13,132 bases of DNA, from contig JALNXI010000027.1 of assembly GCA_023230425.1 (NCBI GenBank), positions 1 through 13,132 on the forward strand. Direction: 5' to 3'. Positions within the stretch are counted from its first letter, which is position 1. The number at the start of each line of letters is the position of its first letter. Shown piece after piece: positions 1 to 7,400 of this stretch. Made by a program: the position numbers and the translations under genes. The notes below the pieces were generated by a model, which saw nothing but the letters and a program-made list of their open reading frames with translations, had not been told where the DNA came from and made no database searches. This DNA is from Methanoculleus sp. GTDB lineage: Archaea; Halobacteriota; Methanomicrobia; Methanomicrobiales; Methanoculleaceae.

Positions 1-81
1 GAACCGCTCCTGAACGCGGACTACACCCGGATCGTTCCCGCGAGCGCAAGGCCCTTTGCGGGGAAGTATACGTGGGAGTGA
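1..81 (+). CDS. 3' end of an unidentified upstream gene (partial)
   Basis: Frame 1 is open from the window edge to a TGA at 79-81 and encodes 26 residues ending in AGKYTWE. The stop sits inside the GGGAGTGATT stretch that looks like the ribosome binding site of the next gene, and only five bases separate it from the ATG at 87. This tight spacing suggests the two genes are cotranscribed. The tail is too short to identify, and no domain or membrane segment can be recognised. The call rests on the open frame and operon-like spacing only. Confidence 0.55.
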   Translation, partial: EPLLNADYTRIVPASARPFAGKYTWE

Positions 82-86
82 TTGGG

Positions 87-1106
87 ATGGAGATGAAGAC
101 ATTCAAGGACCTGGAGGCCGAGGTCTGGGCTACGGACCTCTGTTCCGGGTGCGGGGCATGCGTGGCGGTCTGCCCGGCGGATGCCCTCCGGTTTGCGCCG
201 GGGAACACCGATGCACCGGTGAACATCGGCTACTGCAAGGCTGAGAACGACAGTGTGCCCTGCGGGGCATGCTATGCAGCCTGCCCGCGAGTCGACCTCG
301 CAGGACAGGGGGAGATGCTCGGGTCGTACAAGGAGATCGTTGCGGCCCGGTCGGTCTTCCCGGTTGAGCGAAAACAGAGCGGCGGTGCGGTGACGGCGAT
401 CCTGGTCAACGCCCTCGATGAGGGGCTGATCGACGCGGTCGTCACGGTGACGAGGGACCCCTGGACGCTGAAACCGTCGTCGGCGGTGATCACATCGTCA
501 GATGCCCTCATCCAGCATGCCGGGAGCCGCTACTCCTGGTGGGTGCCGCTTCTTGCCTCCCTCAAGGAGGCAGTGGTCACCCGGAAGTACCGGCGGGTCG
601 CCGTCGTGGGCGTGCCCTGTGTGGCACGGGCGACGCAGGCAATCCGGGCGAGCGACCACGAACTCCTCCGGCCTTACGCAAAAGCGATCCGGCTCGTCGT
701 CGGCCTCTTCTGCACGGAGACCTTCGACTACGCGAAACTGGTCGAGGGGAAACTGCAGGCCGAGCGCCAGATCGAGCCCTGGGAGATCCGCCACCTGGAC
801 ATCAAGGGGAAACTGGACGTCTACCTGCAGGACGAGCGGCATATCTCCATACCGCTTGCCGACCTCGGGGAGTCGGTCCGGCCCGGGTGCCGGGTCTGCA
901 CCGACTTTACGGCGGTTGAGGCGGACGTCTCGGCCGGGGCCGTCGGGTCGCCGGACGGCTACACGACGCTCGTTATCAGGAACGATATCGGCAGAGGGTT
1001 CGTCGACCGGGCGGTCTGGCAGGGGAAACTTGCGACCGGCGGGAGCGTCGACCTTGCCGCCGTCGAACGCCTGGCCGCGAAGAAAGCAGAGCGCCGGCCG
1101 GAATAA
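87..1106 (+). CDS. FrhB-family F420 hydrogenase/dehydrogenase beta-subunit-like iron-sulfur flavoprotein
   Basis: A 339-residue protein of the coenzyme F420 hydrogenase/dehydrogenase beta-subunit family, cytoplasmic flavoproteins that pass electrons between F420 and iron-sulfur partners. The N-terminal ferredoxin-like part has CSGCGACVAVCP (C19, C22, C25, C29) and a second cluster CGACYAACP (C59, C62, C66). The FrhB N and C domains follow. Near the C-terminus is the family's GCRVCTDF motif (C268, C271) and then a VGSPDGYTT segment. The ATG at 87 was chosen because GGGAGTGATT (74-83) lies just upstream; an in-frame GTG at 72 would give five more residues and overlap the upstream gene. No large hydrogenase or formate dehydrogenase subunit is visible, so the physiological partner is unknown. 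FrhB proper, FpoF and FdhB are relatives. The family is secure; the exact reaction is not. Confidence 0.88.
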   Translation: MEMKTFKDLEAEVWATDLCSGCGACVAVCPADALRFAPGNTDAPVNIGYCKAENDSVPCGACYAACPRVDLAGQGEMLGSYKEIVAARSVFPVERKQSGGAVTAILVNALDEGLIDAVVTVTRDPWTLKPSSAVITSSDALIQHAGSRYSWWVPLLASLKEAVVTRKYRRVAVVGVPCVARATQAIRASDHELLRPYAKAIRLVVGLFCTETFDYAKLVEGKLQAERQIEPWEIRHLDIKGKLDVYLQDERHISIPLADLGESVRPGCRVCTDFTAVEADVSAGAVGSPDGYTTLVIRNDIGRGFVDRAVWQGKLATGGSVDLAAVERLAAKKAERRPE

Positions 1107-1116
1107 TACTTTTTTG
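1107..1116 (+). terminator. Probable T-tract terminator after the FrhB-like gene
   Basis: A run of six T (1110-1115) begins four bases after the TAA stop. Oligo-T tracts without a strong hairpin are a common archaeal termination signal. A second, shorter T5 tract at 1208-1212 may back it up. Assigned from position and composition only. Confidence 0.4.
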
Positions 1117-1243
1117 CGCCGCATCGGCAATCAATCACTCCAGGTTCCGGTCTGCAGAACCTTCTGTACGCTACCGCATCGAGCCATCTCCATGTGCGAG
1201 TAGAGCCTTTTTGGGCGCGTAGAGCCACCGATACCCAACGGGG

Positions 1244-1305
1244 ACTTCGCGAACTTCCGTGTGCAGCAATGATGTGGAAGACGGTGACGCGGCCTCACGC
1301 GAAGT
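1244..1305 (+). ncRNA. Possible structured RNA element
   Basis: ACTTCGCG (1244-1251) is perfectly complementary to CGCGAAGT (1298-1305). Inside this eight-pair closing stem, CTTCC can pair with GGAAG, and GGTGA with a partly overlapping TCAC, giving a three-way-junction-like layout. A second CGCGAAG copy just downstream (1307-1313) could compete for the same arm. No known RNA family is recognised and the strand is uncertain because the stems are symmetrical. It may simply reflect GC-rich chance complementarity. Confidence 0.25.
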
Positions 1306-1337
1306 GCGCGAAGGGAATGCGCGGGCTAGATGATCAA

Positions 1338-1372
1338 GTTAAATAGTGTTAACAACAATAAATTTGTGTTGT
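1338..1372 (+). promoter_or_regulatory. AT-rich promoter-like island with two inverted repeats
   Basis: This is an abrupt AT-rich stretch in a GC-rich region. It contains GTTAA-N6-TTAAC (1338-1353) and ACAACA-N9-TGTTGT (1352-1372). TATA-like words (TTAAATA, AATAAATT) lie within it, so it is the likely promoter of the small gene at 1522, giving a leader of about 130-150 bases. The inverted repeats could be operator half-sites. The exact TATA box cannot be fixed. Confidence 0.4.
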
Positions 1373-1440
1373 GCAGAGAACGGCAGCCCGTGTTCCCGGA
1401 TTCGAGAGCCCGAGTGCCTGTGCAGCGGCAGCCCCGTTCC
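1370..1440 (+). repeat. Degenerate direct duplication in the leader of the 1522 gene
   Basis: The word order TGTGCAG, CGGCAGCCC, GTTCC, TTCGAG occurs twice with small insertions and deletions: 1370-1406 and 1419-1457. TGTGCAG is at 1370 and 1419, CGGCAGCCC at 1381 and 1426, TTCGAG at 1401 and 1452. The second unit also forms a stem CCCGTTC (1433-1439) with GAACGGG (1459-1465). It may be an ancestral tandem duplication or a leader RNA structure. Confidence 0.35.
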
Positions 1441-1521
1441 CTGCGCGGAGGTTCGAGTGAACGGGAGATCCGGGATCCTGCAAAACCGCAGACAGACGCA
1501 TAATCAGAGGTCAGGTGAACA

Positions 1522-1890
1522 ATGTCACGATATTTTGGGTATTCTCCGAAAGGCACCGTGAAAGATGCCGTAGAATCGTTTGAATCGAAAACCCAGGTGC
1601 GGAGCGCCGGGGGAACGCTGCTCGGGACCGTCTACGTGGACGTCTCCGACGAGGAATGGGCCGTCGCCATCGCCTACGGCAGGACGCACCACCCGAAACT
1701 CAGGGGTCCGGAACCCGTCTACGAGGTCAGGTACGCGCAGCGGACGGAGGAGCCCGGAGAGACGAAGAGGCTCGACACCCGACGGGAAGAGGAGAGTGTA
1801 CTTACCGCCGGGCCCTTCCTATCGGCAGACGAATTCATCCTCTGGGCCCTAGGCGAAGAGCAGGGGCGGATCAACGGTACCGCTGTGTGA
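1522..1890 (+). CDS. Small soluble protein of unknown function (122 aa)
   Basis: I do not recognise this family. It encodes 122 residues, acidic and charged, with no signal peptide, membrane segment or cysteine. A region rich in beta-type residues (about 25-75, with LLGTVYVDVSDEEW and PEPVYEVRYAQRT) is followed by a very charged linker (EEPGETKRLDTRREEE) and a hydrophobic C-terminal helix-like part (LSADEFILWALGEEQ). This could be a small one-domain protein with an interaction tail. The ATG is supported by AGGTGA immediately upstream (1513-1518), although the spacing is short. It stands alone on the plus strand behind its own leader and ends convergently to cca. Coding reality is supported by frame length, SD and codon use; function is unknown. 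Confidence 0.7.
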   Translation: MSRYFGYSPKGTVKDAVESFESKTQVRSAGGTLLGTVYVDVSDEEWAVAIAYGRTHHPKLRGPEPVYEVRYAQRTEEPGETKRLDTRREEESVLTAGPFLSADEFILWALGEEQGRINGTAV

Positions 1891-1963
1891 GGGGGCCTGG
1901 ATCGACAACGTTTGCGTGAATAGCCCGCAGGGGCGTGCCGGGAGAAAGCGATGGTCGTTCGAG

Positions 1964-1982
1964 CCGCCGTCACGTGCGGCGG
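1964..1982. terminator. Hairpin between convergent genes
   Basis: CCGCCG (1964-1969) pairs perfectly with CGGCGG (1977-1982) around a loop that holds CACGTG. It lies between the plus-strand gene ending at 1890 and the minus-strand cca ending at 2010, so it could act for both. No T-run follows on either side, so a terminator role is tentative. Confidence 0.25.
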
Positions 1983-2009
1983 GGCGAACGGCACAGGACG
2001 GCCGGTTCC

Positions 2010-3383
2010 TTACTTCCCCGCCATCCTCTTGATCCTCGCAAGCGGCGACGAGCGTTCCAGAAACCTGGAGACGAACCCGGCAAACTCCTCGTCCCAGCAC
2101 TCAGCACCGACCTTCACCGTCCAGCCCTGCTTCATTGAGCGGCGGACGTGTTTGCCGAGCGCCACATCAAAGAGGCTTTTTGACCGCAGCAGGTCGACGG
2201 CGCGGGTGAACGGGCGGGGGATTTCCACGACGTAGCGGCCGTCCTCGATGTAGGGGCCGGCGAGAACCTCCTCCCGGACGTACTTCGCGAGGAATTTCTC
2301 GGCGTTCTCCCTCGATGAGACCGGCGGCCCGATATGCCGGCGCATGACCGGGACAGACCCGGCCATCAGCTCGAAGAGGAGCATGCACCGCTCCTCTGCC
2401 ATGCAGACGTCGGTGCGGTTGGCCGGAAACCCGCTCCGCTCAAGGAATTCCCGGATCGACTCGGCGGACTTCCGGAGTTGGGGGACCACCGTATCAGGCG
2501 TGTAGTCCGGTGTTGCAAACGTGAGGGAGAAGAGGTGTGTCCCCCGGGCGGAGAGGAGGCGGGAGAAGACCTCGCGGGTGAGCGGCGGGGACGGCGGCCG
2601 GCAGAAGAACGCCTCCGACGGCTCTGCGAGGTAGCCGCGGGCGAGCTCCGCGAACTCGAACATCCGCGAGAGCGAGAGCGCCGCCGCCACGTTCCTCTCC
2701 GGGTCGACCGGATCGATGACGACGAGCGGCTCCTCGAACTGCTTTGTCCCGTGCTCCTCGATATCGATCACCTCCCCCGGCTTCCAGCGGGCGGCGGCTT
2801 CAAGGAGGGGGTGGAACCCACCGTAGTAGATCGTCAGGATCTCGCAGAGGTAGCCGGAGAACCCCTCGGTCATGTGGTCCGACCCGTAGACCCCGCCGGC
2901 CTTCGCGAACTGCTTTACGAGGAGGACGTCGTCGGCGTAATCATTGATGTGGGCGAGTATGTACCGGGTGTGAAACGGGGTCCGGTCCACGGCGCTCTTG
3001 ATCTCGGTGGCGCTCGATACAGCGTAGCAGGGGACGAGATCGATGTCCAGCGAGTTGATCGTCGCGTTGACGTAGGGGTGCTCCGCGTACTTCTCGCGCC
3101 AGGTCGCACCGAACTCCTCCGCGATCCGGTGTGCGAGGCCAAGCCCCTGCTCCTGCAGTTCCTCCCGGGAGAGAGAGGGGTCGAAGAGCATGAAGACGTC
3201 GAGGTCCCGGTCGCCCCGGACGAATGTGTCGCGGGCGACCGACCCCACCATCATCGCCTTCGCCACCCCTGACTTCTCCACCGCCTCGATCAGGCGCTCC
3301 CCCATCGTCCGGACGTAGGTCCGCTCTTCGGGTGTGGGACGGATCCTCCTGAGCACCTCCTCCTCGCAGGGGCACCGGGTCAA
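2010..3383 (-). CDS. cca: Archaeal class I CCA-adding enzyme (tRNA nucleotidyltransferase)
   Basis: Adds or repairs the 3'-terminal CCA of tRNA from CTP and ATP without a nucleic acid template. The 457 residues are close to the archaeal class I size of about 440-460. The polymerase beta-type nucleotidyltransferase core shows MVGSVARDTFVRGDRDLD, with the helix-turn GS at 47-48 and metal-binding D60 and D62; the third carboxylate is D115 in LDIDLVPCY. The SAVDRTPFH, RGFSGYLCE-like (EGFSGYLCEILTIYYGG) and VDPVDPERNVAAALS segments are family hallmarks. The open frame extends further upstream, but homology begins near the TTG at 3383, which overlaps the thpR stop as TTGA and has GGAGGT a few bases upstream. 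A GTG at 3356, behind a GAGGAGGAG run, is the alternative start. The overlap with thpR implies translational coupling. Confidence 0.93.
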   Translation of the reverse strand: MTRCPCEEEVLRRIRPTPEERTYVRTMGERLIEAVEKSGVAKAMMVGSVARDTFVRGDRDLDVFMLFDPSLSREELQEQGLGLAHRIAEEFGATWREKYAEHPYVNATINSLDIDLVPCYAVSSATEIKSAVDRTPFHTRYILAHINDYADDVLLVKQFAKAGGVYGSDHMTEGFSGYLCEILTIYYGGFHPLLEAAARWKPGEVIDIEEHGTKQFEEPLVVIDPVDPERNVAAALSLSRMFEFAELARGYLAEPSEAFFCRPPSPPLTREVFSRLLSARGTHLFSLTFATPDYTPDTVVPQLRKSAESIREFLERSGFPANRTDVCMAEERCMLLFELMAGSVPVMRRHIGPPVSSRENAEKFLAKYVREEVLAGPYIEDGRYVVEIPRPFTRAVDLLRSKSLFDVALGKHVRRSMKQGWTVKVGAECWDEEFAGFVSRFLERSSPLARIKRMAGK

Positions 3384-3919
3384 AGCGGGACCTCCACAAG
3401 GTCCTCGTAGACCGATCCGCGGGGCGTCAGCGTGCTCTTCTTGAGTTTGATGCTCTCCACACAAAACTTTCCAGCTGGTTCGCGGGGCGTGCACGCCACC
3501 TGCGGGATGAGCGAGGGATGGAACTCCTTTACCCGTGCGAGCGTCACATGGGGACGGAAGGGGCGGCTCTCCCGGGGGAACCCGAGCGGCGCGAGGAGGT
3601 CGTCCACCTGCCGGGCGAGGGCGGCGCCCTCCCCGGCATCCGTGGCGTCGCACCAGACCACTCGCGGCCTTTGTGGGGGGTTGCAGACCGGGTGCCCGAC
3701 CGTCATTTCGAAGGGGGCGGCCCTGACAGCCTGGAGCGCCTCGATGACCGGTCCGATCCTCCCGGGTTCGACCTCCCCGAGAAACTTGAGCGTAATGTGG
3801 AGATTCGCAGGGTCGACGATGGCGAGCCGCCCGCCGGACTGTGCCAGGATCTCCTGGGACTCACAGGCCCTCTCACGGATCTCCTGCGGCAGATCGATTG
3901 CAACGAACGTCCTGACCAT
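3380..3919 (-). CDS. thpR: RNA 2',3'-cyclic phosphodiesterase (2H phosphoesterase, ThpR/LigT family)
   Basis: A cytoplasmic 2H phosphoesterase that opens 2',3'-cyclic phosphate ends of RNA and in vitro can also join or cleave 2'-5' linkages. The 179 residues match the family size. The two catalytic HxTx motifs are HITL (41-44) and HVTL (123-126), and the start VRTFVAIDLP is typical. It is the first gene of a two-gene unit with cca; the same pairing is common in archaea and fits a role in tRNA end processing or repair. The ATG at 3919 has only a weak ribosome binding site (GATGAT), and a possible TATA element lies close upstream, so the mRNA may have a very short leader. Confidence 0.92.
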   Translation of the reverse strand: MVRTFVAIDLPQEIRERACESQEILAQSGGRLAIVDPANLHITLKFLGEVEPGRIGPVIEALQAVRAAPFEMTVGHPVCNPPQRPRVVWCDATDAGEGAALARQVDDLLAPLGFPRESRPFRPHVTLARVKEFHPSLIPQVACTPREPAGKFCVESIKLKKSTLTPRGSVYEDLVEVPL

Positions 3920-3937
3920 ATCATCGTACTATCGTGC

Positions 3938-3958
3938 CTCACCCTACAAAATGGTGAG
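3938..3958 (-). promoter_or_regulatory. Putative thpR-cca promoter inside an inverted repeat
   Basis: CTCACC (3938-3943) and GGTGAG (3953-3958) form a perfect six-base inverted repeat with nine bases between. Read on the minus strand the spacer is ATTTTGTAG, the most TATA-like sequence upstream of thpR, about 25-30 bases from the ATG. A protein bound to the arms would block the TATA element. Inferred from sequence only. Confidence 0.3.
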
Positions 3959-4089
3959 TGTGCGGCGGAGGCGCACCCGGCGGAACGTGGCCGACGGCGG
4001 CGAAGGAGCGAATCCGGCAGGAGTTTTCTCCGGGGTCCGCACACGGATGCAGGAATGCGCGCCCGGCGATAACCAGCATCCTCGCACGA

Positions 4090-4419
4090 ATGAGATTTTT
4101 TATAAGAGCGCAGGACGAAAACATAACGACCAACTCCGGGGGTATTATCATATCAGATACAACGCAATTCATCGTATATACACTTGAATTTTGCCCGAAT
4201 TGCGAAATTCTCAAAGAGTTCCTGGCCTCCAGGGGTGTTCCCTTCGTCGAGTGCGACATGGCGTCTGCTGAGGCGCTGACGGAACTCCGCATGAACGGCA
4301 TATTCGTCCAGGAAGCACCTGTGCTGCAGAAAGGCGACGCATTCTATACGTCCGGCGACCTCTTTGCCGGCGGCGCGTTCCGGGAAGATCTTGTCGCTGA
4401 CCTGATCGCGGAGGCATGA
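4090..4419 (+). CDS. Glutaredoxin/NrdH-like thiol-disulfide carrier for ribonucleotide reductase
   Basis: A small redoxin with one thioredoxin-fold domain: FIVYTLEFCPNCEILKEFL carries the redox-active CPNC (C35 and C38 counted from the ATG at 4090), then a GVPFVECDM strand, an EAPVLQKGDAFYTSG cis-Pro region and a final helix. The gene overlaps nrdD by ATGA at 4416-4419, so the two are translationally coupled. The protein most likely delivers electrons to NrdD, as in the methanogen class III reductases that use an NrdH-type redoxin instead of formate. The start is uncertain. The ATG at 4090 lies upstream of the likely TATA box (4096-4105), so a transcript from it would not contain that codon. 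Downstream there is no in-frame ATG, GTG or TTG before the conserved region, only GGGGGT (4138-4143) followed by ATT, ATC and ATA codons (4144-4152). The real protein may be about 18-20 residues shorter. Confidence 0.8.
   Translation: MRFFIRAQDENITTNSGGIIISDTTQFIVYTLEFCPNCEILKEFLASRGVPFVECDMASAEALTELRMNGIFVQEAPVLQKGDAFYTSGDLFAGGAFREDLVADLIAEA
4096..4105 (+). promoter_or_regulatory. TATA box of the nrdH-nrdD unit
   Basis: TTTTTATAAG is the best archaeal TATA match in the divergent region 3920-4150. Transcription is expected to start about 25 bases downstream, near 4125-4130. It would drive the redoxin gene and the overlapping nrdD. Confidence 0.6.
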
Positions 4420-7400
4420 GGTTGGCGCGCAAGTCAACACAGACGACCATATTCGGGGACTTCATCCCCACCTTCCCCAAAGTCCGGACATCGCGGGGCT
4501 ACCTCCTCGACTGGAACCGCGACCGGATCGTCAGGCAGATCATAGAGGAGAGCCGCCTCGTTGAGGTTTTCTACGGCTACGAGGGGGCCGACGAGGAGAC
4601 GGCGCAGGATATCGCCCGGCGGGTCGAGAAGAAGATCCAGATGCTCGGATTGCAGTCGCTCTCCGGTCCCCTGATCCGCGAGATCGTCAACATGACGCTC
4701 CTTGAGCGCGGCCTCACATCCTACCGCAACGTCTGCACCCGGGTGGGAACCCCGGTCTTCGATGCGCACCTCATCGATGTCGGACGGGGGTTTGAGGCCC
4801 ACGACAACGCAAACCTCCAGGAGAACGCCGAAACATCGCACAAGAAGAAGGCTGACAAGATCAGTAAAGAGCAGTATCTCCTGCAGCTCCCTCCCGACCT
4901 TGCGGACCACCACCTCCGCGGCGATCTCCATATCCACGACCTGGAATACTTTGGTACGCGCCCGTTCTGTATCGATGGGGGAACAGTGATACCCGTGCGG
5001 ATGGAAAACCGCATCCGGAACATCCGTCCCGACGAACTCCCGATCGAGGGTGACGAGTGGAGCCCGGAAGACCTCTCCGCGCTCACCCCGAAGGGATGGA
5101 GGCGGGTTTTAAAGGTGACCCGCCGGAAGGTGGACCCAGGTGAGATGCTCAGGATCCGGACATCGGGCGGGCGGTCGCTCTCGGTCACCGGCGAGCACCG
5201 TATCCCGGTGCGGACCGGAGAGGGTATGGCCATCCGCCGTGCCGATGAGGTGCGCCCGGGGGACGCTCTCTACAGGATATCCGGGACCGATGCCATCCGT
5301 GGGGAGGCAGTCGAGGCAATCGATCTCGTCCGGGAACTGCCGGCATCGGTGCCGGCCCACCTCCTTCGAGACGTCTACGTCCGCGGTGCCCGGGAGATCT
5401 TCGCCGATGCGGTGCGGACCGGACGGGCCACCTCGTACGCCGATATCTCGCGGGCCCTCGGCGTCGAGCACCAGAAGCAGTGGTATACACGCGGGACCAT
5501 GCCGGTAACTCTCTTTGGAGCCTTCTCTCGCCGCTACGGCATCGAGGATTATGCCGGAGTCACCATCGGCGTCACCGGGAGCGAACACGAACTGCCCGCT
5601 CTTCTCACACTGACACCGGAACTCGTCCGCCTCCTGGGATTCTTCGTTGCGGAAGGCAACTACAACGTCGCCCCGGCGGTCGGGCAGTATAACCTCGCGA
5701 TCGCCGAGAACGCCCGGGCACCCGCCATAGGGGCCGCGGCGCAGGCAACCCTGAAGACCTATGCAACGATTGCCGGCGGCACTCCCGACACCACGACCAT
5801 CTACGGGATCGAGGTGGAACGCAACCGGGCCCTGCAGGTCTATTTCGGCGGGAAGATGGGATACCTGCTCTTCCGCTACGTCTTCGGCATCCCGGAGGGA
5901 GCAGCGGGAAAACGCCTCCCCTGGGTCGTGTACCACCTCAACGACGTGCTCCTCCACGAGTTCCTCTCCGCCCTCTTCACCGGAGACGGCTCGACATACT
6001 ACCGTCCCGAAAAATCGGACTGTATCGTCAACTACACCACCATATCACCGACCCTCCGGCAGGAACTCTCGCTCCTGCTCACCACGCTCGGGATGGTCCC
6101 CCAGATCGTCGAACTCTACGGGGAGGAAGACCGCCCGACTCTTTACCGGCTCCAGCTCAACGGGCGGAAGAATATCGAGACGTTTGCCCGGTATGCCACC
6201 TTCCTCGATGAGCGGCAGGACCACATCGACGGGTTCCTCTCCGCGGTGAAGGAGAGGAAGACCGGGGAGCACGAGGAGACCGTCGTCGAGATCTCTCCGG
6301 CAGAGCCGACCGGTGCGTACGTCTACGACCTCTTCCTCGACGGCGACGGGACCGAGGAGAGCCATACGTTCTATGCCTCCGACGGCCTGCTCATCCACAA
6401 CTGCCAGGATTGGGACCTGCGCTACTTCTTCTACTACGGCCTGATGCCCGACGGCAACGGGACGAAGGCGTCGGTCGCCGGCCCCGCAATGAGGGCCGAG
6501 GTAGCGGTCCTCCACGCTGTCAAGGCGCTCGGCTCCGCCCAGACAAACTTCGCCGGCGGCCAGGGCTACTACAACTTCCTCACGTTCATGGCGCCCTTCC
6601 TCGAGGGGATGGACTACGGCGAGATCAAGCAGCTGATGCAGATGTTCGTCTATGAGATGACCCAGATGATGGTCGCCCGGGGCGGCCAGGTGGTCTTCTC
6701 ATCGGTCCAGCTCTCCCCGGGCGTCCCCGTCCTCTGGAAGGACAAGCCATGCGTCTACCGCGGCAAGGTCTGGGACGGGACGCAGGCGCCGCTCCGGACC
6801 TACGGCGAGTTCGAGCGGGAGGTCCGGCTCCTCTTCAAGGCGCTGATGGAGGTGATGCTCGAGGGTGACTACTGGGGCAAGCCCTTCTCCTTCCCAAAAC
6901 CCGAGATCAGCATCGAACCTGACTTCCTCACCGAGAACGAGGAGTTCAATGGCGAGCACCCGGACCTCCCGACCTACCATGACCTCTACCTGATGACCTT
7001 TGAGCTGGCATCCAAGTTCGGCACTCCCTACTACGACAACCAGATCCCCGGTTACCGGGGCGCCGGGGAAGGGATATCGTGTTACCAGTGCCTTGCAGGC
7101 GACGAACTGGTCCCGGTGGCCGATAAGGACGGCAGGGTCGCCGTCAGGACTATCAAAAGCCTCTTTGATACCGCGGCAAAGAACGGGCGGCGGGTCGACT
7201 CGTTCGGCACAGAACTCGCCTACTATGACGGGAAAACTCCAAGCGTCGACTTCACCACCCTGGAGGCTTCGCTTCGCCCGTTCCGTGGCATTATGCGCCA
7301 GCGGTATACCGGGAACCTCCTCCGGATTACCCTGGAGTCGGGCCGGCAGATCACCGTCACACCCGACCACCCGGTCTATGTTCTCAATGGGGCCGGGTTC

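Larger units (their letters stand above)
1107..1521 (+). other. Gene-free interval with candidate RNA structure, promoter and leader
   Basis: No credible coding sequence is seen on either strand over these 415 bases; the short open frames have no family features. The interval contains, in order: a T6 tract just after the FrhB-like stop (1110-1115); a small hairpin AGGTTC/GAACCT (1142-1162); a T5 tract (1208-1212); a possible multi-branched fold (1244-1305); an AT-rich island with two inverted repeats (1338-1372); and a degenerate direct duplication with a stem-loop just upstream of the next gene (1370-1480). Confidence 0.6.

Noticed and set aside
1451..1480. Possible tRNA T-arm (GGTTCGAGT) in the leader
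   Set aside because: No matching five-pair T stem, anticodon arm or acceptor stem could be drawn around it; GTTCGA appears by chance within the duplication.
2334..3272. 312-codon plus-strand open frame opposite cca
   Set aside because: It is antisense to well-conserved CCA-adding enzyme motifs and has Arg/Glu/Gly-rich composition typical of a shadow frame.
3384..3653. N-terminal extension of cca into thpR
   Set aside because: Those 90 codons are the out-of-frame shadow of thpR. Their Arg/Pro/Gly-rich composition does not match any CCA enzyme, and the homologous part starts at about 3383.
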